In this document: positions 30,775 to 45,700 of the stretch, one piece after another | Numbering within the stretch: the first letter of the stretch is position 1 | How the letters are laid out: each line of letters starts with the position of its first letter | Source of the DNA: Mesostigma viride | Taxonomy: Eukaryota > Streptophyta > Mesostigmatophyceae > Mesostigmatales > Mesostigmataceae | Reading direction: 5' to 3' | NCBI GenBank assembly: GCA_009746045.1 | Contig: RPFO01000392.1 | Span: 2,172,745 to 2,236,744, forward strand | DNA length: 64,000 nt | Program-made: the position numbers and the translations under genes | The notes under the pieces: generated by a model | Databases searched by the model: none | Seen by the model: the letters and a program-made list of their open reading frames with translations, nothing else | Told to the model about the DNA's origin: nothing

Positions 30775-33700
30775 CTGAAGGGTTGTGAACGACCACTGGT
30801 TGGCACCATCGGTGATGATGTCCAGTGCCGTGTGGCTCACGCCCCACTTGTCGATGGTGTGGTAAGGGAAGGTGCGCAGCAGCGCCTGGGGAACGCAACG
30901 CAAGCAAGTAACGGGACTTTTCAACGAATAATGAGGAGCTTCAGGCACGTGACCGCATTATTCAAGAGCTAGAGCTGGACAGGTGTTTGGGCATACCCAT
31001 TGTTACTACAAAAAGTGAGGAAGGTGGGGAAGTATCCTGTAGGTAAAAAGCACTGCAAAGATAGAGCATGGTCAGAGGTGGGAAGTGAGGAAAACGATGT
31101 CTGGTTGTGCGTCTACTAGTAACGCATGTTAACAAGGATACACGATACAACATGGCGTTGCTCTTCTTGTAATAAAATGCCAGCTGGATTTGCGAATTGG
31201 AACCTACTTGGGGTTCCTAAATTGTAAAAATTGTTCAAGACTGTCCATGACATCTTACACTGCGCAGCCGAGTTGTGCACAAGCTGTGCATAGCAGCAGC
31301 TTCACATAGCATCACATTTCCCAAAAGTAGCTCCTGAAGCTATGGCTAAACCTGCACACCGCCACCACGGGCTCACTTGCACATCCTTACGTTTTACGAC
31401 CCGGGACACGGGCTGTGTCTTCGCAGTTTTCTGCAGGCTCTAGTGTGCAAGCTTGTCAAGAAATGCCTCTGATAAAAGGAGATTAAGCTGGCTGACAGTG
31501 ACAAGCCAAACACAACGCATCCGCGGTATGGCTTTGCATATGGATATAGGGAACATGCATATGGATATAGGGAACATGCATATGGATATAGGGAACATGC
31601 ATATGGATATAGGGAACATGCATATGGATATAGGGAACATGCATATGGATATAGGGAACATGCATATGGATATAGGGAACATGCATATGGATACAGGGAA
31701 CATGCATATGGATACAGGGAGCATGCATATGGATATAGGAAACATGCATATGGATATAGGGAACATGCAAATGGATATAGGGAACATGCATATGGATATA
31801 GGGAACATGCATATGGATATAGGGAACATGCATATGGATATAGGGAACATGCATATGGATATAGGGAACATGCATATGGATATAGGGAACATGCATATGG
31901 ATATAGGGAGCATGCAAATGGATATAGGGAACATGCATATGGGTATAGGGAACATGAATATGGATATAGGGAACATGCATATGGATATAGGGAACATGAA
32001 TATGGATATAGGGAACATGCATATGGATATAGGGAACATGCATATGGATATAGGGAACATGCATATGGATATAGGGAACATGCATATGGATATAGGGAAC
32101 ATGCATATGGATATAGGGAACATGCATATGGATATAGGGAACATGCATATGGATATAGGGAGCATGCAAATGGATATAGGGAACATGCATATGGATATAG
32201 GGAACATGAATATGGATATAGGGAACATGCATATGGATATAGGGAACATGAATATGGATATAGGGAACATGCATATGGATATAGGGAACATGCATATGGA
32301 TATAGGGAACATGCATATGGATATAGGGAACATGCATATGGATATAGGGAACATGCATATGGATATAGGGAACATGCATATGGATATAGGGAGCATGCAT
32401 ATGGATCACAGGGAGCATGTGCATGGATCTAAACGCAGATATCTATCCATCTTACACCTCGACAGCTGCTATATGGTGCCGCGATGGTCAAAATGACTAC
32501 GTTCACAATAAAACCAAGTTCCTCATTCCCACTGCCCACACCTGCTTCTGCGGCAGCAGCAGGTGCAGCCCCTGCGCGTTGACGCCCAGCACCAGGTCCT
32601 GCTCTTGGTACCCGTTGCATGCCTTCATCTGCGGCCGTTGGAAACAGAGGAAGCAGCCCAAAGGCAGGCAGATAGTGATCAGGTTCCCCAACAGAAGAAC
32701 AAGATGTGGCAGCCAGTGCACAAAATGCAAGTGTGAGGGTGGAAAATGCTGCGGACAAAGAAGTGCTCATGGTGTAGTCGTAGAACTTGGAAATGACTCC
32801 TTTTGCATCGTCTCCTCCCCTCCCATGCAGTCGCAGATCACATAAAAAGCTAGGCCCATTAGGATACAGGAATGCTACTCCCCAAGTGCAACTCCACCAC
32901 GCGGCACTCTCTGCCAGTCACTGCACCCACCTGCACGTTGTAGAAGGCGCAACCGTACACGGGCACCAACGAGGCGGCCTGCAGGTACATCTGCTTGAGC
33001 AGCGCCAGCGGCTTGAAGTCAAACTGGGCGCTCTTCTCCACGACCGATGCCTCCAGGTCACCAAGAACGTGCTCCAGGGAGGCGCTCGCGGGCACGCCCC
33101 CACTGGCGAGCGTGGCGGCGGCGGAGACGAAGAGGGGGGGGAGGAACTCGTGGAGCAGGTCCCTGAGGGGGTGTGGGTGTGGGGGGGGCCGGGCATGGGG
33201 GAGGGAGATCATACCGCGATGTGGTGGCTTAGGTATGCCATCGGTTACAGTGTTTGCGCAAGCTAGCAACCAACTACTGCCCTCCCATGTTTTGCATCAA
33301 AATTAATTGGGAAGTAGAGGCAGCGAGGTCTGCTCATGACCCTTTAATGATCACCACAACAGTTTAGCAACAGGCGCTTGCAGATGCATGGACGATGGAG
33401 AGCGAAATTCCACAGAGTTTTGTATTGAGTTCGCAATCAGAAAGTGCTCAAGCCGAGGCATCGTGGATGTGCATGGGGTCTGGGTTTCACCTGATCATCC
33501 CTGGCTGCAGGCACTGGCCCGCACCCTGAGGCCCGCCGCCCTGGTACCGGATGTGCGCCTGCAGGGCAGCCAGGTAGGACAGCTCGGCCTGGCTGAAGAC
33601 GGGGCAGTCGAGCACAAAGGATACCGCCTGCAGGGGCAAGAACAAGACAGGGCGCGACAAAGGGGCAAGAACAAGACACGGCGCGACAAAGGGGCAAGAA

Positions 33701-36700
33701 CAAGACACGGTGCGACAAAGGGGCAAGAACAAGACAGGGCGCGACAAAGGGGCAAGAACAAGACACGGTGCGACAAAGGGGCAAGAACAAGACAGGGCGC
33801 GACAAAGGGGCAAGAACAAGACAGGGCGCGACAAAGGGGCAAGAACAAGACATGGCGCGACAAAGGGGCAAGAACAAGACACGGCGCGACAAAGGGGCAA
33901 GAACAAGACACGGTGCGACAAAGGGGCAAGAACAAGACAGGGCGCGACAAAGGGGCAAGAACATGACAGGGCGCGACAAAGGGGCAAGAACAAGACAGGG
34001 CGCGACAAAGGGGCAAGAACAAGACAGGGCGCGACAAAGGGGCAAGAACAAGACAGGGCGCGACAAAGGGGCAAGAACAAGACAGGGCGCGACAAAGGGG
34101 CAAGAACAAGACAGGGCGCGACAAAGGGGCAAGAACAAGACACGGTGCGACAAAGGGGCAAGAACATGACAGGGCGCGACAAAGGGGCAAGAACAAGACA
34201 GGGCGCGACAAAGGGGCAAGAACAAGACATGGCGCGACAAAGGGGCAAGAACAAGACACGGCGCGACAAAGGGGCAAGAACAAGACACGGTGCGACAAAG
34301 GGGCAAGAACAAGACAGGGCGCGACAAAGGGGCAAGAACATGACAGGGCGCGACAAAGGGGCAAGAACAAGACAGGGCGCGACAAAGGGGCAAGAACAAG
34401 ACATGGCGCGACAAAGGGGCAAGAACAAGACACGGTGCGACAAAGGGGCAAGAACAAGACAGGGCGCGACAAAGGGGCAAGAACAAGACAGGGCGCGACA
34501 AAGGGGCAAGAACAAGACAGGGCGCGACAAAGGGGCAAGAACAAGACAGGGCGCGACAAAGGGGCAAGAACAAGACAGGGCGCGACAAAGGGGCAAGAAC
34601 AAGACAGGGCGCGACAAAGGGGCAAGAACAAGACAGGGCGCGACAAAGGGGCAAGAACAAGACAGGGCGCGACAAAGGGGCAAGAACAAGACAGGGCGCG
34701 ACAAAGGGGCAAGAACAAGACACGGCGCAACAAAGGGGCAAGAACAAGACACGGTGCGACAAAGGGGCAAGAACAAGACAGGGCGCGACAAAGGGGCAAG
34801 AACAAGACACGGCGCGACAAAGGGGCAAGAACAAGACACGGCGCGTCAAAGGGGCAAGAACAAGACAGGGCGCGACAAAGGGGCAAGAACAAGACAGGGC
34901 GCGACAAAGGGGCAAGAACATGACAGGGCGCGACCAAGGGGCAAGAACAAGACAGGGCGCGACAAAGGGGCAAGAACAAGACAGGGCGCGACAAAGGGGC
35001 AAGAACAAGACATGGCGCGACAAAGGGGCAAGAACAAGACAGGGCGCGACAAAGGGGCAAGAACAAGACAGGGCGCGACAAAGGGGCAAGAACAAGACAT
35101 GGCGCGACAAAGGGGCAAGAACAAGACACGGCGCGACAAAGGGGCAAGAACAAGACACGGTGCGACAAAGGGGCAAGAACAAGACAGGGCGCGACAAAGG
35201 GGCAAGAACAAGACACGGCGCGACAAAGGGGCAAGAACAAGACACGGCGCGACAAAGGGGCAAGAACAAGACAGGGCGCGACAAAGGGGCAAGAACATGA
35301 CAGGGCGCGACAAAGGGGCAAGAACAAGACAGGGCGCGACAAAGGGGCAAGAACAAGACAGGGCGCGACAAAGGGGCAAGAACAAGACAGGGCGCGACAA
35401 AGGGGCAAGAACAAGACATGGCGCGACAAAGGGGCAAGAACAAGACAGGGCGCGACAAAGGGGCAAGAACAAGACAGGGCGCGACAAAGGGGCAAGAACA
35501 AGACAGGGCGCGACAAAGGGGCAAGAACAAGACAGGGCGCGACAAAGGGGCAAGAACAAGACATGGCGCGACAAAGGGGCAAGAAGGGGCATTGAACAGC
35601 AGCAGGAGGATGGCTGACGATAGGTATGAGTAGCAGCAAGCCAGGGAATGACGAGTGACGTGTCTGCATCCACTTCACATGCCCGTTGCAATGCTGTGCC
35701 GCAAGCGCGCGCATCTGTGCGCTGTTTCACAAAGTAGTTCTGGATCTCCGTCCTGGGATGGGATACAGTGCTATTTGGCAGGTGTCATTCATTGCAAGGC
35801 CTTGCTTCCAACGCCACCATTCGCAGCGCAAGTCACTTTCTTGTACGAACATGCCAGGTTGTGGCTTCTGTTGCGATTCCGTCGCTACCAAGGGTCGGCC
35901 AGCCGATGCGGCCTGCATTATGGAAACATCATAGAGAATGCACCACTATTCACAATTTGGCAGGTAGCGACGGCATCTCTGCATGCCCAGTTGCCCACCC
36001 TGGCCCACCTGGCAGTAGTCCATGTCCGACACGATGCTGTCTTGGCTCGCCAGCTGGGCAGGCTTCAGGTCTTTGTCCCTGGGGGTGAAGATGACCCGGC
36101 GGAACGCCACGCACGCCTTGGGCCCCTGGTTGCAAGCGTTGTTGTTGCTGCCCTCGCCCTTGCCCTTGTCCTTGTTCTTTGCCGCTGCGGCCGCCCTCTG
36201 CTCGTTGCTGTCGCGCAGGCGGCGTGACAGCGGCAGCATCAGCTCGTTTTCTTTGATGACGCGCGCCGTGCGCACTGTGTGGGGGGGTGGGGGGCAGGTC
36301 AGGGAATGAAGAACCGAGGCGACAAGGGCGTGGTGAGGGTTCGTGAGGCCCTGGACATCAGGATTCAGGTGCAAGCGTGTGAGACGTTTTGTCCCAGTGA
36401 ATGCTAGAAAGGCAGCCAAACGCCTACTGCCGGCTTTGCCACGCCCATGATGCCAGCCGCGAGGAGCTGCTTGGATCGCAGCGCAGCGCAGCTATCGCAC
36501 TGTATGCATGATCATGAAATCGCTGACAACAAAGGTGGCCATGGGAAATAATATGACAACTAATTGGGTGGCGTGTTGCAGCCAAGGTGGATTCGATTGT
36601 CCAGATTGGTTCTCACATCATGCGATGTGAGGGGGGGGGGGCATCACCGCCACTCTGCATGATCCCGTGCTGCGACACGCTAGTGCCGCGCCATGCCATT

Positions 36701-39700
36701 ACTGGACACATGGACCTGCCCTGATGGGGCAAGGGGGAACAAAGCGGAGGGTTTGGTGCCGGAAGGAACCAGCCTACGAAAGGCTCGATGCACCGGCCCC
36801 CGACCTCCCCGACCCCCCCCCCCCGAAATGAAACAAACTCTTCCTTTGCAATTTACAAGTCACTGTGCAAATGGAGGAATCTACCACAACAGCACGCCAC
36901 CACCCCAATCTGCCAGTCCCCATGCATGCACCCAGCAGCACCGCCAAGTCCCCGTACCTTCGGCGAATACCCCCGGGCTATCCCCCGGCTTGGCCACGCT
37001 CATCTCCTGCAGTGCGAAGAACTGCATGGCGGCAAAGTGGTCCGGGTTCTGGTCCAGCGAGCACCCCAGCAACGAGAGCACCTCCATGAAAACATCGCGC
37101 GCCTCGCTGGCGTCAGTGATGGGGATGGCCAGCAGCGAGCCGTCAGGTAACTCCACCTCGACCAAGTCGCCGCCATCGATTGTCGCCGCCATGTTGGGCG
37201 CAGCGTGGCTGGGACGCATGTTCTGCTTGAATGATAAACAAACAAATCAATGGGGCGCAGGAGAGAGGAATGAAAAGTTGAGGGCCATGTGGCACAATAA
37301 GAATAGGGCATTCTGGGCGTGTCCTTGCCCGCCTGTTCCAACAAAATGTTCACGCTGCTTCGCACCACAGCGATCATGATGCCAGCAGAGTGGGAACCCA
37401 AACTTGTATCCAGCTGGCACGTTTGATCACCAGGGCGGCGCAGAGATCCCACAGCTGACACACAGAAACATGAACTCAGAAAGCACGGCGTAATACAGGC
37501 TGCACGATCCAACCAAGCTTTGCAACGCTAAAATTGACACTTTCCCACAAAGCCAGCCAGCAAGTCAGCCACCCTTCACACTCCTCACCCATCAGGTTGT
37601 CAAGCTCGCCCACCCCCCCAACACATGGTCGTGCGTTACCCTAACCCCTAACCCCTCAACTTCAACCCTCTCCCCCTATCTTAGCCGCTCTTCTGCACAC
37701 ATTAAACCCTGAATCCTCTACTCCCCCCACACCTTACTGCACTGCCTTCAACCCTTATCAGAAAAGCCCGACACTCCTTGTTTCTCTGCCTTAGCTTTCA
37801 CCACCAACCTCGTTATGCTCCAGTGCCATAACTGAACACGTGGCTATCTTGTTGTGCTGGCAAACACCCTGAACCCTACTCCCCCCCTCCCCCCCTCCCC
37901 CATGCACACACACCTTGCTGCGCTGGCACACACCCCGAACCCTACTCCCCCCCCCCCCCCCCCTCCACCTTGCTGCGCTGGCAAACACCCCTCCCCCCCC
38001 CCCCCCTCCCCCACGCACACACACCTTGCTGCGCTGGCACACACCCCGAACCCTAGTCCGCCCCCCTTCACGCACACGCACCTTGCTGCGCTGCTATACC
38101 ATAGAAGCAAGCGATGTACCTTGCTACGCTGCCGTGACCCCTGACATGAAAACACCCCCCCTGGTACCTTGCACCTCTGCCTTCAACTGCATGCATACAG
38201 AAGAAGCACTCACCTTGCTCATGTGCCACCTTTCCCCTCCCCCCCACCCCCCACCCCTCATACCTTGCTCCTCTGGCGCGCGATCTCGTCCTCGATCGCG
38301 TGCAGCCACCGGTCGCGCTCGCCCTCGCTCTCCAGCCCGACCTTGAGCATAGTATTATCCGTGTTCAGCTGAAGGAAGGCCACGCACTGCCGCGGCGCCA
38401 GCACACCGTACGCCTGACCCGACACGGTCGCGCTGCCATCCACCACCGTAAAGCCCTGCTCATCCGGGGGGGTGATGAGGTGGCGCAAAAGGGCAAGCGC
38501 GGCGAGGCATGTTTCATTGTCAGAAGTGGCAAGAATATCCGGGAAGGTATAGAAGACATTATTGCTGATCCTCCAAACAATCTGTCCGGTGATGGCTTGA
38601 AGTAGACCTGCATGTGACCAAGTGAGAACACCCTCAAGGAACACACATGCAAAGTGGATGTTACCTGACAGCGAGCCGGGTCGCCTGGGATCTAAAACGA
38701 TGAGATTTGGGTGCATTTCAGACATCCCACCTTTGAAGGCCACCGAATGGATTCTGCTGGGCACTTGATCACTGGACCCGCCAACCCAGGCCTCACTGCA
38801 TCCCTATCAATCCCCATTCTCCGTCCCGCTCCGGCGCCCACATGTGCAACAAACTGGTATCATGCGTACCGTGCACTCGGCGTAGGGCTCCTCGCTGTCG
38901 AAGAACTGCAGCTGGCCGTTGTAGAGGCGGAAGTAGGTCAGCTTCCAGGTGAAGCGTGAGAAGAGGCCGCGGCCCGCCTTGTGCACCCAGCCCTCCACCT
39001 GCCAGGGGGGTGATGGTGAAAATATGATGCCGCGCAAATGTGCATGTCGACAGCATAAGGGGGTGCGTGACAAACACACAAGCGTGGGCGCTCATGTCGG
39101 CACCAGCACATCGAGCTCCAGCTTACATTACCGCTTGCATGCACGATGCTTGCAGCACGCAAGCTGATGCCAGCATGGTGTGGCTGCCAGCACCTGATGG
39201 CGGGAGGTTTTGCACCTGCTCCTAAACCTCGTCCCAGCTTGTACATGTCTATCCGTGTTCCCCATCACCACAGTGTTGACCGGCCGAGTATGCCTTAGTG
39301 AAAACAAGCAACCGTCGTCCTGTCAGCACCAAGTCTGGCACCCAGGTCTGACAGGGAGCCACTGGTAAACGTTGGCCTGTCGTGCATGGGAAGAAGAACT
39401 GACAGGTCATCTATGCAGAGGTCATCACAACAGCTCCCACGCTGGCAACAGCCCAAGCTAGCATGACAGGGCCCGCCTAATCATTTACAGGCACCATTCT
39501 GCTATGACCACCCGTGACCGCACAGTTTCAAGGAACCATGGGACCATGCTGTACCAGAATCCTACTCCGTGCATGCTCGTCCCGTACCACCTGGGATTCT
39601 CGTAGCCGACATGCATGCCCGGGTACTATACCATACCACACTACACTACAATCACGTTATGCACACGGCCGTACCATCTGCGACTCATTCTCGTAGTCCA

Positions 39701-42700
39701 ACTGCGGGCCCGCCGCCCGATCCGCGTGCACCCCCTTGAGGGTAGACACCATGTCTGCCAACGACAAGGGCAGCGGGTGCATGACGCGCGGCTGCACGCC
39801 TGATATGGCTGCCTGCAGCACCTTGGCGGGCTTGAGGCGCGGCGCCCACTCCCCCCACCAGCTGCCATCCGTCACCATGTCCCACGCCTTGCTGGCCACC
39901 CCCTCCCCCTCCACGTTCACCGGTAGTGGCAACCCGTGCCCATGGGGCATATTGGGCGTATCCATGTCACCATTGGCGGTTGGGTGGACACCCTTGGCAG
40001 TGTCTTTGGGAGGAGGCGGCTTGCCCTCGGCATCCGTAGACTTCTTCTCGGCACCGGCGCTGTTTTGACCCTCGTCCCCCTTTCCACCAGCCCCCTTTTC
40101 TGCGTTTGCAGCGCCCTTGCCCTCGGCTTCCGGCGGCTGCTTCGCCTTTGCGGCGGCATCTGCTTGCGCACGCTCAGCTGCCGCTTTCTCCTCCTCCTTT
40201 TTGCGTTTCTCCTCTTCCTCCTTCCTCCGCCTTTCCTCTTCTTCTCTGCGCTTGCGTGCCGCTTCGGCCTCCTTGCGACGTTTGAGCTCTTTCCGCGCCA
40301 GCATGCGCCGCGTGTCTGGCCACGCAATGGCGCAAGGGCAGCGAGGAAATATTCATAATGAGCAGGCAAACAATTGAATTTAAATTCATATTTTAAAAAA
40401 CATCATGCATACGGAAAGTGGACATTTTTAACGCTTGCAATCACATATATGGCATCTGAATGGCTGTCAGCCCCCCAAAAGCATTGATCACAGTTACCAG
40501 CGTCGACCGTTCCGCAGTCAGAGCACCATACCCACAGCCGGAGCAACATAATGGCCTGGATGGCACCCGGCTGGATAGCTGGCTGGGCAGCATGCTGGAA
40601 TGCGGGACGGCTGAGCAGCTTTCTAAGTAACAGTGCAATCAGGCTATTTCCACCCGAAAGTACCATGCATGGCTGGTGCAGCGGCCATGTGTATGTTACT
40701 TGTAGGTTCTGACATGGGCCATTGCATGGCTCAGAAAAGGCAAGCTCTCAGGCGAGGCATGAATCAGTGCTACCATGCCAAGGGGCAAGGGGTGGATACT
40801 AAATACTGATATTACCGATACTCATACCATTAATACTAGTAAGAGTGTTCCTACTAATACAACTAATCGACTCTGCATGGGGGAGCCGCCTGCAAATGGT
40901 AGGAGATGCTCCAAACCCAAATCCAATCCTAGTGCAGGGTTGTTGGCAGCTGCCGATTCTACAGGAACCAAACTAGTGAGCGTTAACTTGACCCTCACTG
41001 CCTCAGGACATGCATGTGGATGGCCGATGCCAGCTCACCTCGCTGAACCACGATGGCTGCGCGCCGCTTCCGCTTGAAACGACGACTGCGCACCGTCATC
41101 GCGGCCGTCAAGGAAAGACGTGGTTGTCGCAGGCACACAGGAGCACACATTCCGTCAGCGCCAGCAAGACATGCATTGTTCAGCAAGGATTTTTAATCTA
41201 GGAGCAAGGATGCGCCACCTACAGCCCGAGGTAACCTTGCACCGCCAACAACTGCATGTAGGCAGAGTGTCAACTATGGATGGTAGGCATGCTAGGCTGG
41301 GTGATACAGCTGCCTCTGACACCCCAAATGCATGAGGACAGTTCCTCAAGGAAACTTGCCGCACGAATGATGCAAGCTGGATGGACTAGTGCCAGGGAGA
41401 CCTGCGCAGGAAGGGAAGTGTGCTGCGCCACGCCACGCCACGCCACGCCACGCCACGCCACGCCACGCCACGCCACGCCACGCCACGCCACGCCACGCCA
41501 CGCCACGCCACGCCACGCCACGCCACGCCACGCCACGCCACGCCACGCCACGCCACGCCACGCCACGCCACGCCACGCCACGCCACGCCACGCCACGCCA
41601 CGCCACGCCACGCCACGCCACGGCTTGCCATGCCATGCCATGCCATGCCATGCCATGCCATGCCATGCCATGCCATGCCATGCCATGCCATGCCATGCCA
41701 TGCCATGCCATGCCATGCCATGGCAGAGCCTGCTGCTGGAGCCCTGCTGTACGCTGTGCACGTACCGTGCCGCCCACCCACGGAAGCGCCGCTGGATGGT
41801 TTGTGCATACGCAAACAAGGCGGCGTCAAGTGCTCGGTCAAGGCATAACATCTGGTGCACGCAAGTGTCAGGGGAAGATGCAAGCATGGAGCAAACAGAC
41901 AGGTCGAGGGTGCAGGTGGCAGCGAAATGGGTGGGTTAGCACTAGTAAGCGTCAACATAAAGCCTATACTCGCATGAAGTAGGCACAAAGCGCCCAATCG
42001 CGCCACCATCCATCATATAAAAAATGTAGGAGATTAAGCGAGACGAGGAAAAGCAGTGATGCAAATGCGTTAAAAGGCCGGGTGGGCTTAGATGACTGAG
42101 GCAAGGAATATCGCCCAGGGTGCAAGGCAACCCATGTGTGAGAGCAACCAACAGGAGTCCCTTACCGCGCTCTCGTCCTTGAGGAAGACCTTGGTGTTGC
42201 CCACCATCCACGCGGTCGGCAGCAGACCAAACGCCTCCGCCTTCTTGAGGATGCCTTCGGGCTTGGCCGCGCTACCCGCAGAGGGGCGGTTGGCGCCGTC
42301 CAGAACCGCGGAGAACCTGCCACCGACGCAAAAATAGGGAAGGTACTGATGCAAGGATTAGAACAAAGAAGGGACCGCTCGGAAAGGGCACCTGAGTTGC
42401 AACCGCGTTACAGGACTTCTGCACACCACCTTCAGGCTGCACATAGGTCGCCTGTGCAGCGCTCCCTTGTGATGGCTTCCATCATCCGCCACAAGCATGC
42501 CCTGCCAGTAGCAGCATCGAAGCATGTAGTGATGAACTAGCAGTGGGGGCAATCGTGGCGTTGCTTGCGTCTCCTCATGCATCAAAAGCCCCGGTTAGCT
42601 ACAACCCTAGCATTGTGAAGGCAATCTGAAACCCTCTTCTCCTATCATGCCAAGCGCGCTCGCTCCTACCCGCGCAAGAAGTCCTGCGTGTCTTGCATCA

Positions 42701-45700
42701 TGCCCGGCTCTTCTCTTGCATCATGGTACAGTGCGCACACACACACACCCACACACACACCTGCGCAGGAATTCCTGCTTGTCCACGCGCACGCTGAACC
42801 CTTGCTTGCGGATGAGGATGGTCTCCAACACCCCCAGGTAGCGCAGCTGGCTGCACACCATGACCGGGTCGTAGCAGTTGGCCACCTGCTGGCTGTTTGG
42901 CTTGATGCAGCGCACGTAGTGGGGGCTGGTGGAGCCCAGCACGCTCACCAGCGCACGGAGTTGCTCCTGGCAGACGACACAACAGTACGGCAGACGGCAG
43001 AACAAGAGATGGCACAGCAACGGATGGCATAAAATGGCACGAACAATGGACAAGAAAGATGGGATTGCATAGAGGGGGATGGTTCAAGTTGGGATGCCAT
43101 AGATAACCAGACATGATTTAAAAGGGCATGGGCACCCTTCCCTAGTGGACAAAAAAAAACAGTGTGCTGGAACGCCTCATTAATTGCCATGAGCGAATAG
43201 CATACAATCCAGTTCCCCATCAGAAGATGCCAACCTCGCCAACCAGATGGGAATGCTCTTCTCAGCTGGGCTGCGCCCCCCCTTCCACGCCAAATGACAG
43301 GGTAGGCATGTACTTGACAGGGCCTTGAATGTCACAGATGCCAACAAACAGGACCAAGGTTCTGCAACTTTTCTATCGTAGGTCCAGCCATGGATGGGTC
43401 ACTGCTGATAAAGACAATGGAGGCATGAAGACAATGAGAATCAGAACGGCGGGAAGCTCAGAGCCCCCTTCTACTGCTGGCCATCCCATGTAAAGCAATC
43501 CAAGCTCGAGAGACAAGTGGGGAGGGTGCCCAGATGGCGCATGGGAAAGAAGCGGGGGTAAAGCATAAGGGCTTTGGAGTGAGGCAGCAACTGCACTTAC
43601 CTTGAACTGGTTAGCCACGGTCGTAATGAGGCAGCAACTGCACTTACCTTGAACTGGTTGGGCACGGTCGTAATGAGGCAGCAACTGCACTTACCTTGAA
43701 CTGGTTGGGCGCGGTCGTAATGAGGCAGCAACTGCACTTACCTTGAACTGGTTGGCCACGGTGGTAATGTTGCGGCCACCCCCCTTGGCCCCCCCCGCCT
43801 TGACGCTGTCGCCGTCAGCTTCCGGCATACCCAGCATGGAGCGCATGAGCGGGCAGCCGCAGAGATCAAGCACCGCCTGCAGGTCGCCATGCAGTGTGTC
43901 CTTGTTCTTCTCCAGAAAGTTCTTCGAGCAGTAGATCACCTGGTGCACAAGCATGGTGGATCGTGCAAGCGGCGTGAGGCAGCAAATGGACACCACAACC
44001 CCCAGGGGGCCATGTCGCATTGAGGATTCGGCGATGATTCATCTCACGGGCAGCTCACGAAACAACCGGAAGCCTACACACTTAGCCCTTACTGTACCCG
44101 TAACCGCGGCGCGTGACAAAGACATGACAGCTGGACCCCTGCCAATGATACTCCTTTTCCATATATATAAGAGAACACCAAGGCCAAAATGAGCCCAGAA
44201 ACCGGCACGGGGCTACCATGACACCTAGCCCAGCAACTTGCCAAGAATGAGACAGCCACCTTGCAAGTGATTAAATAAGCTTTCCAACTATCAGATAGAT
44301 CATTATCTGTATTGCTGTTATCAGACATGTTGGCCATTAACACGCACATAATAGTCCGGAAAATGCTTCTAGGGCACAGCTGCAATGAAAGAAAAACAAG
44401 TTACCTCGCCTGCATAATGGTTGATGGTGAACGAATCCCGATGCAGCTTGGGCGTGCTGAACCCCGGCGCTCCCTTGAGAGAGTTGTTGATCGTCTGAAG
44501 GAAAGCCTCGTCGGACCCTTTGGGCAGCTGGCACTGCTCGTGCAGCACCGCAAACACACCTGTGTTCTTCTGCGAGGGGAAACGCCAAGGATGGAGTAGA
44601 GGCAAGGTGGGTGCATGCCATGGGTCATAGGGAGTATACCACATGCAGTCTGGCGTGGACTGGTAAACGAATTACTAGCATCTGCAACTGTGGACAGAAG
44701 TGGTAGTGGATACCCCGCCGGGGGCAATGCCCCATTTCCAGTCACCCCCTATTTCCCCCTCCGCCCTCCCCCTTCTCCTTGGGCCCCCCTTAAACCCTAT
44801 CATAACCCGGCCATGCCCACAGCAGTGATGTGGAGTGCACATCAACCCTGTGCCACCCCCACCATGCAACCTCCCGGCCCATCTTTGGGATGGCTCCAAA
44901 CCCCTCCCTGTGTGTGGATGCCATCCTTCTCTTCTCCACCCCCCCAACCCACTTTTCTATGGTGTCCATGGTCTTTGTCTTCTCCTTTCACCCACCCTAT
45001 CCAGGGTGTCCATGATCGTTCCCCACTCCCGCCCAACCCACCCTCTCAATGGTGTCGATAATACCCTGGTTGTCGGCAAAGTCGATGGTGATGGGCACCC
45101 CCTGCGCCCGATACTCCTCCATCTCGTGCTTGAACACGTGCTCCAGGAACTGCTGGTGCAGCTTCTCGTTGGCGAGGTTGATGCACAGCTGCTCAAAGCT
45201 GTTGGTCTGCAAAAGGCAAGCAGGCAGGGGTGGCAGCCCGAGGAAGGATTTAGTGGGATGACCCATAAGAGAATCTGGCAAACGTCACCGGATGCTACGT
45301 GCAGGCAGGTACGGGAGCCCGGCCATAAGCAAGCAAGCCAAGAAATGTTGCCGGAAGAAAGCGTCTGGCCACACTGTGAGCAAAACATGGGCCGCCCCTC
45401 ACCTGGAACGCCTCAAACCCAAAGATGTCCAGCACCTCGATGACACCTGACACCTTCTGCTGCGTCTCCATAGTGTCACTGGCAGACGTCACCGCGCACG
45501 CATGGGAGGCAGGCGCGTTTGCATGCATAGGTAGGCACACGACCAAGGGGTGGGCATATGTCAATCCCCCCCCCCCCACACAGACATGTGCACATGCACA
45601 GTCGATCAGCCAGCATTGAGAACAATGGCGCCCGTCCCAAACCAGATGCCCCTCACATGCCATGGCCTCGTTGGGCCCATCATTTGGTCCAAGCCGTCCT

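Noticed and set aside
31440-32496. Heptapeptide-repeat proteins on both strands over the 21-bp array
   Set aside because: The array lies between two in-phase myosin exons, and the openness follows from the unit length and lack of stops.
33437-35730. Frames of up to 739 codons with a repeated Leu/Ser/Cys/Pro or Lys/Thr/Arg/Gly pattern
   Set aside because: The 29-bp repeat lacks stops in several frames. Only the myosin exon at its edge has domain similarity.
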